Notes: generated from the letters alone by a model not told the origin. A stretch of DNA of 64,000 nt from Corynebacterium sp. SCR221107 (GCF_027886475.1 NZ_CP115670.1:2046001-2110000), one strand, 5' to 3'; positions 1-10,226 are shown, counted from the stretch's first letter. Program-made: numbers and translations.

Positions 1-1075
1 TGTAACCATCAACCGGCTTCTCCTGAATCGTGTACTCAATCTTGGAACCACCACCATAAGCAGGAAGGTTCTCGAACTTGCCGGTCCACGAATTAGCATC
101 GTTCAACTCAACGGTCTTACCCTCAACAACCGCGTCATTAGCAAGCAGCTGAATCGTCACCGACTCCGGACGCTTACCATCCTGGTTGTCGTTATCGTCC
201 CACACCTTGCTCACCGGCACATTCACCGTCTCAGGCGTGTGAGTATTCGTCACAGTAAAACCAGACTGAACATCACCTGTCACAGCAGCCGTGTAACCAT
301 CAACCGGCTTCTCCTGAATCGTGTACTCAATCTTGGAACCACCACCATAAGCAGGAAGGTTCTCGAACTTGCCGGTCCACGAATTAGCATCGTTCAACTC
401 AACGGTCTTACCCTCAACAACCGCGTCATTAGCAAGCAGCTGAATCGTCACCGACTCCGGACGCTTACCATCCTGGTTGTCGTTATCGTCCCACACCTTG
501 CTCACCGGCACATTCACCGTCTCAGGCGTGTGAGTATTCGTCACAGTAAAACCAGACTGAACATCACCTGTCACAGCAGCCGTGTAACCATCAACCGGCT
601 TCTCCTGAATCGTGTACTCAATCTTGGAACCACCACCATAAGCAGGAAGGTTCTCGAACTTGCCGGTCCACGAATTAGCATCGTTCAACTCAACGGTCTT
701 ACCCTCAACAACCGCGTCATTAGCAAGCAGCTGAATCGTCACCGACTCCGGACGCTTACCATCCTGGTTGTCGTTATCGTCCCACACCTTGCTCACCGGC
801 ACATTCACCGTCTCAGGCGTGTGAGTATTCGTCACAGTAAAACCAGACTGAACATCACCTGTCACAGCAGCCGTGTAACCATCAACCGGCTTCTCCTGAA
901 TCGTGTACTCAATCTTGGAACCACCACCATAAGCAGGAAGGTTCTCGAACTTGCCGGTCCACGAATTAGCATCGTTCAACTCAACGGTCTTACCCTCAAC
1001 AACCGCGTCATTAGCAAGCAGCTGAATCGTCACCGACTCCGGACGCTTACCATCCTGGTTGTCGTTATCGTCCCA
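1..1075 (-). repeat. Perfect 291-bp tandem repeats coding for Cna-B domains
   Basis: Each base from 1 to 784 appears to match the base 291 positions further on, giving about 3.7 copies (97 codons each) with no difference seen by eye. Periodicity stops at 1076, where the most N-terminal domain has VMKSW in place of VSKVW. The array may continue left of the window. Identity at silent positions points to recent duplication or homogenisation. Confidence 0.95.
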
Positions 1076-2092
1076 GGACTTCATGACATTAACCTCAGTA
1101 TTTTGCAGTGTGTTCGTCACCACGGCCTTGCGCGTCTCGGCTGAGCCCCGATCATAGGCTCCGCCAAAGACGATTGACCAGTTATTAGAAGCATCGAAGT
1201 GAATGGCCCCGTTTGCCTCAACAGAGAACCCTTGATAAGTACCTGGACCGTAGATCCAAGCAGTGACGTTTCCATGGAATCCGCCCTTAGGAATCGTATA
1301 CATCGCCTCTTCGATTACCGCAGCCTCCTGAGGCGAAAGTTCATCCTCCGTCCACACAACCCAGGTATTTCCTTGCTTCATCACAACTACACCTTGTTGG
1401 GTGCCTAGAAGATCAAGGGGAATATCCGTACTATTGCCTGGCTCATACGAAGTCCAACCGCCGGTTGACGTCGGTGGCAAGAACGTCACGTCAGGCTGTT
1501 GAGTCACTACACTCGTAAACCCTGGAACTGTAGCCTCTTTAACCGTGTACGGGTCACCATCAATGGGCTGTTCCGTGATATTAAAAGAGAAGGTCCAATC
1601 TAGGGCTTCAGTAGCCGTTGCCTCTCCAACCTTTTCCGTTCCGCGCATCAGGTCAAAAGTCACCGAAGGCGGAAGGTTCACGCCTTCCGCCTTTTGCCAA
1701 ATCTTCTGACCGTAAATCGTGACGGTTCCACCTGTGCCTTCGCCGATGGTCCCCAATGCCTGCATCAGGGTTGCACCCACATCCCGGGCTTGCGCAACCT
1801 GATCACCCGCGCCTATGACGGGGTCGGTCACGACCGTCCCCAGCTGAGTGAGATCCGTGGCGTTAGTTACATCCGGTGACTCTACGTCCGTGGTCGGAGC
1901 ACCTTCGTTGGCAACCGCTTCGACAGCGGCGGTTCCTTGACCGACAGTCCCGTCAGCCGCTTTTACCACGGCGACGTTTCCGGCCATGCCAAGGATCAGC
2001 GAAAGTACTGCCAACAGAGACAGGAATCGCCTCTGTATTAGTTTTGATGCAAACCCGCTCCCGTCGGAGCGTGAAAAACCTCTGCTTTTCAT
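1..2092 (-). CDS. Secreted Cna-B/SpaA-type repeat adhesin or pilin, N-terminal part (runs off window)
   Basis: Reverse strand is open from the ATG at 2092 to base 1 (about 697 residues); the C-terminus lies outside. RBS ATAAGGA sits just upstream. Residues 1-46 form a long signal peptide: basic start, hydrophobic LSLLAVLSLILGMAG, then VKA-AD. A first Cna-B/SpaA-like segment is around residues 125-225 (IWQKAEG, later YTVKEATVPGFTS). Near-identical 97-residue Cna-B domains start near residue 334; each has VSKVWDDNDNQDGKRPESV, YTIQEKPVDGY and TVTNTHTPE, giving the Lys, Glu and Asn expected for an intramolecular isopeptide bond. Such stalk domains usually carry surface adhesins or pilins ending in LPXTG, which cannot be seen here. 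Family call is firm; ligand and sortase attachment are unknown. Confidence 0.88.
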   Translation of the reverse strand, partial: MKSRGFSRSDGSGFASKLIQRRFLSLLAVLSLILGMAGNVAVVKAADGTVGQGTAAVEAVANEGAPTTDVESPDVTNATDLTQLGTVVTDPVIGAGDQVAQARDVGATLMQALGTIGEGTGGTVTIYGQKIWQKAEGVNLPPSVTFDLMRGTEKVGEATATEALDWTFSFNITEQPIDGDPYTVKEATVPGFTSVVTQQPDVTFLPPTSTGGWTSYEPGNSTDIPLDLLGTQQGVVVMKQGNTWVVWTEDELSPQEAAVIEEAMYTIPKGGFHGNVTAWIYGPGTYQGFSVEANGAIHFDASNNWSIVFGGAYDRGSAETRKAVVTNTLQNTEVNVMKSWDDNDNQDGKRPESVTIQLLANDAVVEGKTVELNDANSWTGKFENLPAYGGGSKIEYTIQEKPVDGYTAAVTGDVQSGFTVTNTHTPETVNVPVSKVWDDNDNQDGKRPESVTIQLLANDAVVEGKTVELNDANSWTGKFENLPAYGGGSKIEYTIQEKPVDGYTAAVTGDVQSGFTVTNTHTPETVNVPVSKVWDDNDNQDGKRPESVTIQLLANDAVVEGKTVELNDANSWTGKFENLPAYGGGSKIEYTIQEKPVDGYTAAVTGDVQSGFTVTNTHTPETVNVPVSKVWDDNDNQDGKRPESVTIQLLANDAVVEGKTVELNDANSWTGKFENLPAYGGGSKIEYTIQEKPVDGY

Positions 2093-2548
2093 GATGATTC
2101 CTTATATCTATCCTGAGGGGAAAAGTGCGACCCTGACACAAATACATACGGTTGCCACTTTCGTTTTGACGATTATCTCATGATTGCGACACGAGCACAA
2201 CAAATAGAATGCATACCCCCGAATAGTTGTTAGGGCACGTTAAGTACGCATTTTGAGTCGATACAGAGCCGGGGCACTCAAGGGGCCCTTTGATGCACCC
2301 TCCTACAGCCCTTATCGAAAAGTGGGTGGTTGTGTCCGCTAGAGTGACTCAGATTTGCCCCTTGCTGTATTGAAAATAACCCCCTTTTTGAACGTCGAGC
2401 CTGTGTGTGCCGGGACATTAAAGTTTTTCCGAACACTCGGCTCAATGCGAGCCGTCCCACGGGCGATGGCGGGAAATCAAAAACCTCCACCCTTCAACTC
2501 AGAAGGTGGAGGTTGTGAGAACACCTACTCGTTTTCAGCGCGAGGTGC
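2093..2548. other. Intergenic region upstream of the adhesin gene
   Basis: Less GC-rich than the flanking genes. It holds the adhesin RBS, presumably its promoter (no convincing -35/-10 pair chosen), and the terminator of the SDR gene at 2482-2514. No coding sequence recognised. Confidence 0.6.
2482..2514 (-). terminator. Rho-independent terminator after the SDR gene
   Basis: Arms AACCTCCACC (2482-2491) and GGTGGAGGTT (2505-2514); inner bases can extend the stem with one bulge. Read on the minus strand, the stem is followed by TTTTTGATTT. Confidence 0.85.
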
Positions 2549-3460
2549 TTATTTCTTCCGGCCGGTGAAGTCGTCCATCGTGGAATTGATCCCAAAGAAG
2601 TCGGACACTGCGTCAATGATCGGGACTGGCATGGGCCGCATGATCTGCGCAAGGCGGACGAAGCCCGGCATGACCTTCATCTGCGTACCCTTTTCAATGG
2701 CGTCGATGACGCTCAGCGCAGCCGCTTCGGGCTCAAGGATCGGGAGTAGGAAGGGGAAGCGGGTCTTTACGCCTTCGAACAGGCCGGTGGAGATGTAATA
2801 CGGACAAAAGACCAGCGTGTGAACCCTCGATCCGCGGTGGCGCAGTTCCGAGCGCAGCGACTCCGCGAACCCTACGGATGCGAACTTCGATGCCGAGTAG
2901 TCGGTCTGGCGGGCCACGCCGATGAGCCCTGCCGCCGAGGCAACGGTGACCACCGAGCCACGGTCGTGCTCAATCATCTGCGGCAGGAACTGACGGGTCA
3001 CTCGGTAGTGCGCGATGGTGTTCACCTCAAAAGTCCGAGTGATGTCTTCATCGGTGAGGTCGAGGAAGTCCTTTCCGGTCACGATGCCGGCGTTGTTGAT
3101 GAGGATGTCTACCCGGCCGAACTGCGCAAGCACCGCGGCGGCGCTGGCTTCAACTTGGTCGGACTTTGTCACGTCCACGCCGTAGCCGCGCGCGGAGGCA
3201 CCCAGTTCTGCAACCTCGCTGGCCACCATCTGGGCGGCCTCTTCATTCAGGTCCCAGATGAGCACCGCCTTGGCACCCCGGCGCGCGGCCTCCAGCGCCA
3301 TGAGCCGACCGATTCCGGAGCCCGCGCCGGTGATAAGGACCACCGATCCGCGAACGGGCACCTTGTGCGGCATTTTCAGAACTTTGTTCAGGAGATTCAC
3401 TATTGTCACACTGTTTCTTGCTTGATTTAGGATTGATTTGCTTTGGCGGCTAGAATTCAT
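2549..3460 (-). CDS. Short-chain dehydrogenase/reductase (SDR)
   Basis: NAD(P)-dependent oxidoreductase of the classical SDR family. Visible motifs: TGAGSGIG for the Rossmann nucleotide site, NNAG, and catalytic YSASK with an upstream SAAG serine. The C-terminal part (PFLLPILEPEAAALSVIDAIEKG) resembles SDRs acting on lipophilic alcohols or retinol-type substrates, but the substrate cannot be read from sequence. The ATG at 3460 directly follows the aldehyde dehydrogenase stop, suggesting translational coupling and an alcohol-to-aldehyde-to-acid pair. A later ATG at 3373 (MPHKVPVRG) fits the family length better but lacks a good RBS, so the N-terminus is uncertain. Confidence 0.85.
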   Translation of the reverse strand: MNSSRQSKSILNQARNSVTIVNLLNKVLKMPHKVPVRGSVVLITGAGSGIGRLMALEAARRGAKAVLIWDLNEEAAQMVASEVAELGASARGYGVDVTKSDQVEASAAAVLAQFGRVDILINNAGIVTGKDFLDLTDEDITRTFEVNTIAHYRVTRQFLPQMIEHDRGSVVTVASAAGLIGVARQTDYSASKFASVGFAESLRSELRHRGSRVHTLVFCPYYISTGLFEGVKTRFPFLLPILEPEAAALSVIDAIEKGTQMKVMPGFVRLAQIMRPMPVPIIDAVSDFFGINSTMDDFTGRKK

Positions 3461-5062
3461 TTACTTCTCGCCGAAGAGGACGCCGGGGAGGGCGCGCTGA
3501 ACGCGAACGAAGCCCGTCAAGAAGCGGCTCCAGGCCCGCTCGCTCACGAAGCGGGGTGCCATCACCGGCAAGATCCGCTGAGTGGCCGTGACATGGAGGT
3601 CGGTGTACTTCGTGATGCCCTCTTTGCCGTGGCGGTGGGACAAGCCCGAGCTCTTCACCCCGCCCGACGGGGCCTTGATCGAGCCCCACAGCGCAGCGTA
3701 GCCGTCGTTGACGTTGACCATGCCGGAGCGGATTCGCGCGGCAACCCGCTCCCCTTCCCGCAGATCGGCGGTCCACACCGAGGCGTTGAGTCCATACGGC
3801 GCGGCGTTGGCCGCGGCGATGGCCTCCTCGTCGGATCCCACGCGGTAGAGGCTCACCACGGGGCCGAAGGTTTCGTCCCCGAACACAGCCATCTCCTCGG
3901 TGACGTCTGTCAGCAGGGTGGGCCGGAATCCACGCGGTCCTGCTTCCGGAGCTGGCTTTCCGCCGGCGAGGATCCGCGCGCCCTTGGCGACGGCATCGTC
4001 GACGTGCTCGGACACCTTATTAAATTGGCTCTCGCTGATGAGCGGCCCCATGTCCACCTCCCAGTCCATGGCGGCTCGAACGCTCATCTTTTCTACCCTG
4101 CGCACGAGTTCGGGGACGAATGCGTCCCAGATGTCGGTGTGGACGTAGATCCGCTCGATGGAAATGCACAGCTGGCCGCTGTTGGAGAAACACGCCTTCA
4201 ACGCCCCCGCCGCGGTCTTGGCGATCGGGGCGTCGGCGCGGACAATCATGGGGTTCTTTCCGCCGAGCTCAGCAGAAACGCCGATGAGGTTTCTGCCAGC
4301 GCGTTCGGCAATCGTGGCACCGGTGGCCGAGGAGCCGGTGAACATCACGTAATCGGCGGCGTCGATCATGGGAGTGCCCAGGGTCGCACCAGCCCCGAGG
4401 ACAATCTGGAACAGGTCGCGCGGGAAGCCCGCGCGCTCAAGAAGGGACTTCACCGCCAACGCCGTATAAGGAGTAAGTGAATCCGGCTTGATCACGATCG
4501 CATTGCCAGCCATGATCGCCGCGAGCGCGTCCGATGCGCTCAAGGTCAACGGGTAGTTCCACGGCGAGATCACGGCCACCACGCCCCTGGGCCGGTGGCT
4601 CACGGTGGTGGTGGTCAGCAGCGGGACGGCCCCGGACGTTTTGCGATCGCGCAGCGTGGAGTGGGCGGTGCGCGCGTAGTACCGGGCGTTGATGGCAACG
4701 TCCGCTACCTCCTCAAAGGCACTCGCCCGAGATTTGGCCGTCTCCCACTGAATAAGATCCAGCATGGCCTCGCGCTCGTCGAGGAGCAGATCGTGGAACC
4801 TCAGCATGAGGTCGCGGCGCGCGGCAAAGGAGGTCTCCGCCCAGTCACTCTGGATGCTTCGGGCATGCTCGAAGACGTGGGCGATCCGCTCGGCCGGGGT
4901 TTGCGGAAGGCTTCCCATCTCAGCACCGGTGAGCGCCGCGGTGTGCGCGCGCAGGTCCTGCCCATTCGCCTCCGCCACGAGCTCCTCCGGCTGCTGGATG
5001 AGGCGTGCCAGCGCGACGCGTCCGCGGGTGTCCATCGTGGGTGCATCGTCTACTCGTGCCAT
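3461..5062 (-). CDS. NAD(P)-dependent aldehyde dehydrogenase, succinate-semialdehyde dehydrogenase type
   Basis: 533 residues from the ATG at 5062, which has AAGGAG six bases upstream; the frame is open further but runs into the ileS terminator. Visible motifs: SPWNYPL, FTGSSATG for cofactor binding, ELGGKNP with the general-base Glu, and NSGQLCISIERIYV with the catalytic Cys, a block typical of GabD2-type succinate-semialdehyde dehydrogenases. It oxidises an aldehyde to an acid in the cytosol. The C-terminal extension of about 30 residues after the family core (RFVSERAWSRFLTGFVRVQ) is shared with actinobacterial members. It overlaps no gene and leads straight into the SDR gene. Substrate assignment is an inference from family. 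Confidence 0.88.
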   Translation of the reverse strand: MARVDDAPTMDTRGRVALARLIQQPEELVAEANGQDLRAHTAALTGAEMGSLPQTPAERIAHVFEHARSIQSDWAETSFAARRDLMLRFHDLLLDEREAMLDLIQWETAKSRASAFEEVADVAINARYYARTAHSTLRDRKTSGAVPLLTTTTVSHRPRGVVAVISPWNYPLTLSASDALAAIMAGNAIVIKPDSLTPYTALAVKSLLERAGFPRDLFQIVLGAGATLGTPMIDAADYVMFTGSSATGATIAERAGRNLIGVSAELGGKNPMIVRADAPIAKTAAGALKACFSNSGQLCISIERIYVHTDIWDAFVPELVRRVEKMSVRAAMDWEVDMGPLISESQFNKVSEHVDDAVAKGARILAGGKPAPEAGPRGFRPTLLTDVTEEMAVFGDETFGPVVSLYRVGSDEEAIAAANAAPYGLNASVWTADLREGERVAARIRSGMVNVNDGYAALWGSIKAPSGGVKSSGLSHRHGKEGITKYTDLHVTATQRILPVMAPRFVSERAWSRFLTGFVRVQRALPGVLFGEK

Positions 5063-5145
5063 GGGAGCTCCTTGTGCGTATTGCTCTTTATTTATTCGAG
5101 CGTACCCGAGCCACCACCGTAGTCCTGGAGTTATTCCCAAGAGAA

Positions 5146-5181
5146 AAGCCCGTCCCCCACTGTGTGTGGGGAGACGGGCTT
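5146..5181 (-). terminator. Rho-independent terminator after ileS
   Basis: Arms AAGCCCGTCCCCCAC and GTGGGGAGACGGGCTT (one bulged base); on the minus strand the stem is followed by TTTTCT. It separates ileS from the aldehyde dehydrogenase. Confidence 0.88.
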
Positions 5182-5220
5182 CGGATGAGTGGCCTTTGGC
5201 CGTCGACAAGCGGCGAAAGC

Positions 5221-8200
5221 CTAGGCCTTCTTCACGTCGGCGGTTACCTTATCCACGACCACGTGTGCGCCAGCGCCCTCGGTGAGCACCTCGAAGCTGG
5301 TGGCGAGCACTTCACCGGCGATGAAGTCCTTGTGGCGGTTGGCCCATTCCAGCTTGTCCTCGGGGACGAACAGGGTGGCCTCGATGCGGTCGGAGACCTC
5401 GAAGTCGGAGGCTTTGCGCGCATCCTGCAGGCCACGGACCACGTCGGCAGCCCAGCCTTCTGCCTCCAGCTCCTCGGTCACGGTCATGTCCAGCACGACC
5501 AGACCGTCCACACCGTCGATCTGTGCTGTGGAGTCCGGGTTAGCGGCAACCAGCCGCTCGCTGAACTCGCCCGGGAGCAGCTCGACGCCGTCAGCGATCA
5601 CGCCCTCGCCCTGGCGCTCGTAGTTGCCGGACTTCACGGCCTTGATCACCTTTTGGACGTCGCGGCCCAGGCGCGGGCCTGCGACCTTGGCGTTGACGAC
5701 GACCTCGAAGCGGCCGACCGAATCCACGTCATCGGTCAGCGTGATCTCCTTGACGTTGACCTCGTCCTTGATGATGGAGGCGAAGTCGGCCAAGCGTGCA
5801 GACTCCGGCAGCGCCACCGTCAGCCCTGGTAGCGGCAAACGGTTGCGCAGCTTGTGTGCCTTGCGGATGGAGCTGGTGGCCGAACACACGCCGCGGATTT
5901 CGTCCATGGTGCGCACGAGTTCCGGATCGGCCGGGAAGTCCTCGGCCTTCGGGAAATCCGTGAGGTGGACCGAGCGCTCGCCGGTCAGCCCGCGCCAGAT
6001 GACCTCGGAGGCCATCGGCAGCAGCGGTGCGGTCACGCGCGTGAGGGTCTCCAGCACGGTGTAGAGGGTGTTGAAGGCCTCGGGGAACTGCTCATCGCCG
6101 GCCCAGAAACGCTCACGAGAGCGGCGCACGTACCAGTTGGTCAGCGCGTCGCAGAACCAACGCACCTCGTCGCAGGCTGCGGCGATGTCGGTCGCCTCCA
6201 GAGACTTGTTGACCCCGTCGACCAGGTCGTGCAGCTTGGCCAGAATGTAGCGGTCGAGTACGTCGGTGGACTCGGTCGACCACTCGGCGGGCTTGGAGGA
6301 GTACAGCTGCAGGAAGCTATACGCGTTCCACATCGGCAGCAGCGCCTGGCGCACGCCCTCGCGGATGCCCTGCTCGGTCACGATGAGGTTGCCGCCGCGC
6401 AGGATCGGGCTGGACATGAGGAACCAGCGCATCGCGTCCGAGCCGTCGCGGTCGAAGACCTCGTTGACGTTCGGGTAGTTGCCCTTGGACTTACTCATCT
6501 TCAGTCCGTCGTCGCCAAGCACGATGCCGTGGGCGACGACCTTCTTAAACGCCGGGCGGTCGAACAAGGCCACCGACAGCACGTGCAGCAGGTAGAACCA
6601 GCCGCGGGTCTGGCCGATGTACTCGACGATGAAGTCCGCCGGGTTGTGATTTTCGAAGAACCCCTTGTTCTCGAACGGGTAGTGGAACTGCGCAAACGGC
6701 ATGGAGCCGGAGTCGAACCACACGTCGAGGACGTCTGGGACGCGGCGCATGGTGGACTTGCCCGTCGGGTCGTCCGGGTTGGGGCGCGTCAGCTCGTCGA
6801 TGTCCGGGCGGTGCAGGCTCTTTGGCTTGCGGCCGAAGTCACGCTCCAACTCTTCCAGGGAACCATAGACGTCCACGCGCGGATAGTTCTCGTCATCGCT
6901 CATCCACACTGGAATCGGGGAACCCCAGTAACGCGAGCGCGAGATGTTCCAGTCGCGGGCGTTTTCCAGCCACTTACCGAACTGGCCGTCGCGGATGTGC
7001 TCCGGCATCCACTCAATCTCCTGGTTCACCTCGACCATGCGCTCACGGAACTTGGTCACGGACACAAACCACGACGGCAGGGCCATGTAGATCAGCGGCT
7101 CGCCCGAGCGCCAGGAGTGCGGATAGGAGTGCTCGATGGTCTGGTGGCGCACCACGCGGCCGGCGGCCTTGAGGTCGCGGATGATGTCTTTGTTCGCATC
7201 GAAGACAAGTTGGCCCTGGTACTCCGGTACCAGCGAGGTGAACTTGCCGTCCATGTCCACCGGCACGATGGTCGCGATGTCGTAGGCGTTGCAGGTGTTC
7301 ATATCGTCCTCACCGAAGGCGGGCGCCTGGTGCACGATGCCGGTGCCGTCCTCGGTGGTGACGTAATCAGCCACAAGGATCTTGAAGGCGTTCGGGTGGC
7401 CCTCGAAGTAGGAGAAGATGGGCTGGTAGCTTAGCCCTTCCAGTTCCTTACCCGGGAGGGTCTTTTCCACCTCATACTCGCCCAGCTCCTTGGCGTAGGC
7501 TCCCAGCAGCGCCTCGGCTAGGATGACCCGCTTGCCAGCCACGGCCTCGGTGGCCCCCTCGCCCGCGCGCACGAGAGCATAGGTGACCTCCGGGTTGACC
7601 GCGAGCGCTAGGTTCGACGGCAGGGTCCACGGGGTGGTGGTCCAGGCAAGGGCCACGGCACCGACCAGTGACTCGTCAGGGTGGAAGCCCTCTGCCACGC
7701 CGGTGATCGGGAAGGTGACGGTCAGCGTGGGGTCCTGGCGCATCTTGTAGGAGTCATCCAGGCGGGTCTCCTGGTTCGACAGCGGGGTGTGCTCGGCCCA
7801 CGAGTACGGCAGTACGCGGAATCCTTGGTAGATCAGGCCCTTGTCGTAGAGCTCCTTGAACGCCCAGATGACCGACTCCATGTAGCCGGGATCCATCGTC
7901 TTATAGCCGTTGTCGAAGTCCACCCAGCGGGCCTGGCGCGTGACGTACTCCTTCCACTCTTCGGTGTAGCGGAGCACGCTGGTTGCGCAGTACTCGTTGA
8001 ACTTGGCCAGGCCCATGGCCTCGATCTCGCCCTTGTCCTTGATGCCGAGCTGCTTTTCGGCCTCCAGCTCGGCGGGCAGGCCATGGGTGTCCCAACCGAA
8101 GACACGGGGAACGTGGTAGCCCTTCATCGTGCGGAAGCGCGGGATGATGTCCTTGACGTAGCCGGTCAGAAGGTGGCCGTAGTGCGGCAGGCCGTTGGCA

Positions 8201-8373
8201 AACGGCGGGCCATCATAGAAGACGTACTCTGGGCTTCCCTCGCGGTTTTTCAGCGAGGCTTGGAAGGTATCGTCTGCCTTCCAGAACTTCAGGACTTCCT
8301 GCTCCATGTCCGGGAAACGGGTGGACCCGCCGGTCATGTCAACGCGGGGATATACGCCACCGACGTCAGCCAT
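5221..8373 (-). CDS. ileS: Isoleucyl-tRNA synthetase
   Basis: Class I aminoacyl-tRNA synthetase charging tRNA-Ile. 1050 residues from the ATG at 8373, preceded by GGAGGAG six bases away; an upstream in-frame ATG at 8388 lies inside that RBS. HIGH-type motif reads PHYGHLLTG (about residue 65) and the KMSKS loop is [34 protein letters not shown] and [11 protein letters not shown] are the usual IleRS blocks. The length and these blocks fit the eukaryote-like (type 2) IleRS common in mycobacteria and corynebacteria rather than the E. coli type. It is transcribed alone from a T-box leader and ends at a strong terminator. Confidence 0.97.
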   Translation of the reverse strand: MADVGGVYPRVDMTGGSTRFPDMEQEVLKFWKADDTFQASLKNREGSPEYVFYDGPPFANGLPHYGHLLTGYVKDIIPRFRTMKGYHVPRVFGWDTHGLPAELEAEKQLGIKDKGEIEAMGLAKFNEYCATSVLRYTEEWKEYVTRQARWVDFDNGYKTMDPGYMESVIWAFKELYDKGLIYQGFRVLPYSWAEHTPLSNQETRLDDSYKMRQDPTLTVTFPITGVAEGFHPDESLVGAVALAWTTTPWTLPSNLALAVNPEVTYALVRAGEGATEAVAGKRVILAEALLGAYAKELGEYEVEKTLPGKELEGLSYQPIFSYFEGHPNAFKILVADYVTTEDGTGIVHQAPAFGEDDMNTCNAYDIATIVPVDMDGKFTSLVPEYQGQLVFDANKDIIRDLKAAGRVVRHQTIEHSYPHSWRSGEPLIYMALPSWFVSVTKFRERMVEVNQEIEWMPEHIRDGQFGKWLENARDWNISRSRYWGSPIPVWMSDDENYPRVDVYGSLEELERDFGRKPKSLHRPDIDELTRPNPDDPTGKSTMRRVPDVLDVWFDSGSMPFAQFHYPFENKGFFENHNPADFIVEYIGQTRGWFYLLHVLSVALFDRPAFKKVVAHGIVLGDDGLKMSKSKGNYPNVNEVFDRDGSDAMRWFLMSSPILRGGNLIVTEQGIREGVRQALLPMWNAYSFLQLYSSKPAEWSTESTDVLDRYILAKLHDLVDGVNKSLEATDIAAACDEVRWFCDALTNWYVRRSRERFWAGDEQFPEAFNTLYTVLETLTRVTAPLLPMASEVIWRGLTGERSVHLTDFPKAEDFPADPELVRTMDEIRGVCSATSSIRKAHKLRNRLPLPGLTVALPESARLADFASIIKDEVNVKEITLTDDVDSVGRFEVVVNAKVAGPRLGRDVQKVIKAVKSGNYERQGEGVIADGVELLPGEFSERLVAANPDSTAQIDGVDGLVVLDMTVTEELEAEGWAADVVRGLQDARKASDFEVSDRIEATLFVPEDKLEWANRHKDFIAGEVLATSFEVLTEGAGAHVVVDKVTADVKKA

Positions 8374-8633
8374 AAAAAACTCCTCCACTAGAAACTGCCT
8401 TGAGGTGCAGGGACGCTTGCACGCGGTACCACCCTGCTTGGGCGCACGCGACGCCCCGCTTCATTAGTGAAGGAGATAACGGTCTTACCCGTCCGGTTCT
8501 ACTAACGCGGTACAAGGATCCGCGGGTTCTTCCGGAGGCTCCCCGGTGATGGCCGGATCACTGCCGTTAGATGTTTATTGTGCTTTCCGACGTTCCCAAG
8601 GCCAGCATGCCCTAGCGCCCGCAGAACGCAACG
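8374..8633 (-). promoter_or_regulatory. T-box riboswitch leader of ileS (translational type)
   Basis: The minus strand contains the conserved T-box AGGGTGGTACCGCG (8422-8435), which pairs with the free 3' end of uncharged tRNA. Upstream is a short hairpin GTGAT-CCGGCC-ATCAC (8546-8561), like the ultrashort stem I of actinobacterial ileS T-boxes, where an isoleucine AUC sits in the loop region. An anti-Shine-Dalgarno CTCCTTCACTA (minus strand of 8465-8475) can pair along its whole length, with one G-U, to TAGTGGAGGAG (8380-8390) holding the ileS RBS. No intrinsic terminator with a U-tract was seen before the start codon, so control should act at translation. Confidence 0.9.
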
Positions 8634-8639
8634 GCTTAA

Positions 8640-8645
8640 AGTATA
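8640..8645 (-). promoter_or_regulatory. Candidate extended -10 of the ileS promoter
   Basis: Minus strand reads TGCTATACT: a TATACT hexamer with the TGn extension. No clear -35. It places transcription start just before the T-box leader. Confidence 0.6.
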
Positions 8646-8668
8646 GCACCCTGCCACACAAAACGCGT

Positions 8669-8703
8669 GACCCCGCCTACCTCAAGAAGGGCTGGGCGGG
8701 GTC
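8669..8703 (-). terminator. Terminator after wag31
   Basis: Arms GACCCCGCC (8669-8677) and GGCGGGGTC (8695-8703). On the minus strand a TTTT run follows a few bases later. It lies upstream of the ileS promoter. Confidence 0.75.
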
Positions 8704-8719
8704 AAGCGCTGAACAGAAC

Positions 8720-9775
8720 TTAGTTTGCACCCTCGGTGGTCGACGGTGCGGAGGTGCCACGGGACTCAAGCTCGTCGAGCTGCGACTGCAGCAGGGACTT
8801 CAGGCGGGTGCGGTACTCACGCTCGAAGTTACGCAGCTCGGAGATGCGGGTCTCCAAGGCCTGCTGCTGCTGAGCCACCGAAGCCATGATCTCGGTGTGC
8901 TTACGCTCTGCGTCTGCCTGCAGGGCGTTTGCCTTGTCAGTGGCCTGCTTAATCTGAGCCTCTGCACGGGAGTTAGCATCAGCGATGGTCTGCTCAGACT
9001 TCTTGGTGGCCTCTTCCACCATGGTCTTGGAGCGAGTCTCTGCCTCATTGAGCATCGCCTTGGAGCGGCTGTCCGCGTCAGCCAGCAGTGCCTTGGAACG
9101 AGAATCTGCGTCCGCGAGCTGCTTCTCGGCGCGCTGGCGGGCGTCCTCGAGGGTGGCCTTGGAGGAAGCATCAGCGGCAGAAAGCTGCTTCTCGGCGGCG
9201 GTACGTGCCTCATCTAGCATTGCCTGAGACTCGGTCCGTGCGTCCGCCGTGAGGCGATCGGCAACGTCTTGAGCCATGCCCAAGACCTTGGCGGCCTGCA
9301 TGTGGGTCTCAGCGGTAGCGGCTCCGCTTGCGGCAGCCGGGGCAGCAACAGCAGCGGCTGGTGCTGCAGTGGCCGCCTTCTTCGCCTCTGCCTTAGCAGC
9401 ATCAGCCTCAGCCTTCGCAGCTTTGGCATCCGCCTCGGCCTTCTGCTGCGCCTTCTTGGCCTCAGCTACCTTGGCCTCGTACTCCGCCTTGAGCTTCGAC
9501 TCGATCTCCGCGCGAAGAGCCTTGTCATCGACCGGCTTTGCGGCGGCCGGCGCCGCAGCAGCCGGTGCCCCGGAGGCCTTTGCCTTAGCCTGCTCGAGCT
9601 CTGCCTTCAGCTCCTCAACCTGCTGGCGCAGGTTGTCATTGTCTTCCTGGAGCTCTTCGAGGCTTTCTTCGATCAGATCAAGGAACTGATCGACCTCATC
9701 CTCGGCATAGCCACGCTTGCCGATTGGTGGCTTGTTAAAAGCGATGTTGCGCACATCGGCCTGAGTCAAAGGCAT
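8720..9775 (-). CDS. wag31: DivIVA/Wag31 polar growth scaffold
   Basis: 351 residues from the ATG giving [23 protein letters not shown], the canonical DivIVA start; an in-frame ATG 18 bases upstream is ignored because AAGGGA lies between. The N-terminal lipid-binding DivIVA domain (residues 1-70: [22 protein letters not shown]) is followed by a long Ala/Lys/Glu-rich coiled coil and a Ser/Ala linker, then a second coiled coil to about residue 340. In Corynebacterium and Mycobacterium this essential protein marks cell poles, recruits envelope synthesis and is a Ser/Thr kinase substrate. It is the last gene of the dcw region and has its own terminator and probably its own promoter. Confidence 0.96.
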   Translation of the reverse strand: MPLTQADVRNIAFNKPPIGKRGYAEDEVDQFLDLIEESLEELQEDNDNLRQQVEELKAELEQAKAKASGAPAAAAPAAAKPVDDKALRAEIESKLKAEYEAKVAEAKKAQQKAEADAKAAKAEADAAKAEAKKAATAAPAAAVAAPAAASGAATAETHMQAAKVLGMAQDVADRLTADARTESQAMLDEARTAAEKQLSAADASSKATLEDARQRAEKQLADADSRSKALLADADSRSKAMLNEAETRSKTMVEEATKKSEQTIADANSRAEAQIKQATDKANALQADAERKHTEIMASVAQQQQALETRISELRNFEREYRTRLKSLLQSQLDELESRGTSAPSTTEGAN

Positions 9776-10226
9776 GGAGCTATATCCCTTCACGATTCAT
9801 CGACTCGCAGACAGGGTGCCTACGAACGCTTCTTTCTGAACACATTAACTCACAGTATGGCACGTTTGCCACATATTTCATGAGACAAACGCAGCCATCG
9901 CGCGATATTCGGCCCGAATTTTTCACACATCAAGGAAAGTATTCGTGCCGACAGCTCAGATTTCCTGAGAGCACGATGAGCATTTTACCCCCTTTAGCGT
10001 GTTCTTTTTCCACGACCTACGCCTCCGCATGATTTTTTGACTAATGACCCTTCTCCATCCCCGCCTTCACCACCCATCACAGCCGCACGATGTGTTCTTG
10101 CTTTGCACGATGTGAATGTAGAGCGATAAATCTCACTTTTTATTCCCCCCGCCTGGCCTCTTTCGGCGGCCGCAGCACCTAAAAAACAAAAACCTCCCAC
10201 CTTCCAGTGGGAGGAATCATTATCCG
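9776..10226. other. Intergenic region upstream of wag31
   Basis: Contains a candidate wag31 -10 CATACT (minus strand of 9854-9859), a TGGC/GCCA inverted repeat overlapping it, a small hairpin CTCAGATTTCCTGAG (9957-9971), and the yggT terminator at 10193-10214. A 68-codon frame at 9994-10200 shows no RBS or recognisable product. Confidence 0.55.
10193..10214 (-). terminator. Rho-independent terminator after yggT
   Basis: Arms CCTCCCAC (10193-10200) and GTGGGAGG (10207-10214); the minus strand continues TTTTTGTTTTTT. Confidence 0.88.

Noticed and set aside
1..1075. CRISPR array
   Set aside because: The 291-bp repeats are contiguous and coding, with no spacers.
239..1144. 301-codon plus-strand open frame with internal repeats
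   Set aside because: Antisense shadow of the Cna-B repeats; no RBS, and the minus frame has signal peptide and domain motifs.
3443..4480. 345-codon plus-strand frame
   Set aside because: Antisense to the aldehyde dehydrogenase.
5854..7434. 526-codon plus-strand frame across ileS
   Set aside because: Lies wholly antisense to a well-supported ileS; typical of GC-rich coding DNA.
9994..10200. Possible 68-residue small gene before wag31
   Set aside because: No RBS, odd composition, and it ends inside the yggT terminator.
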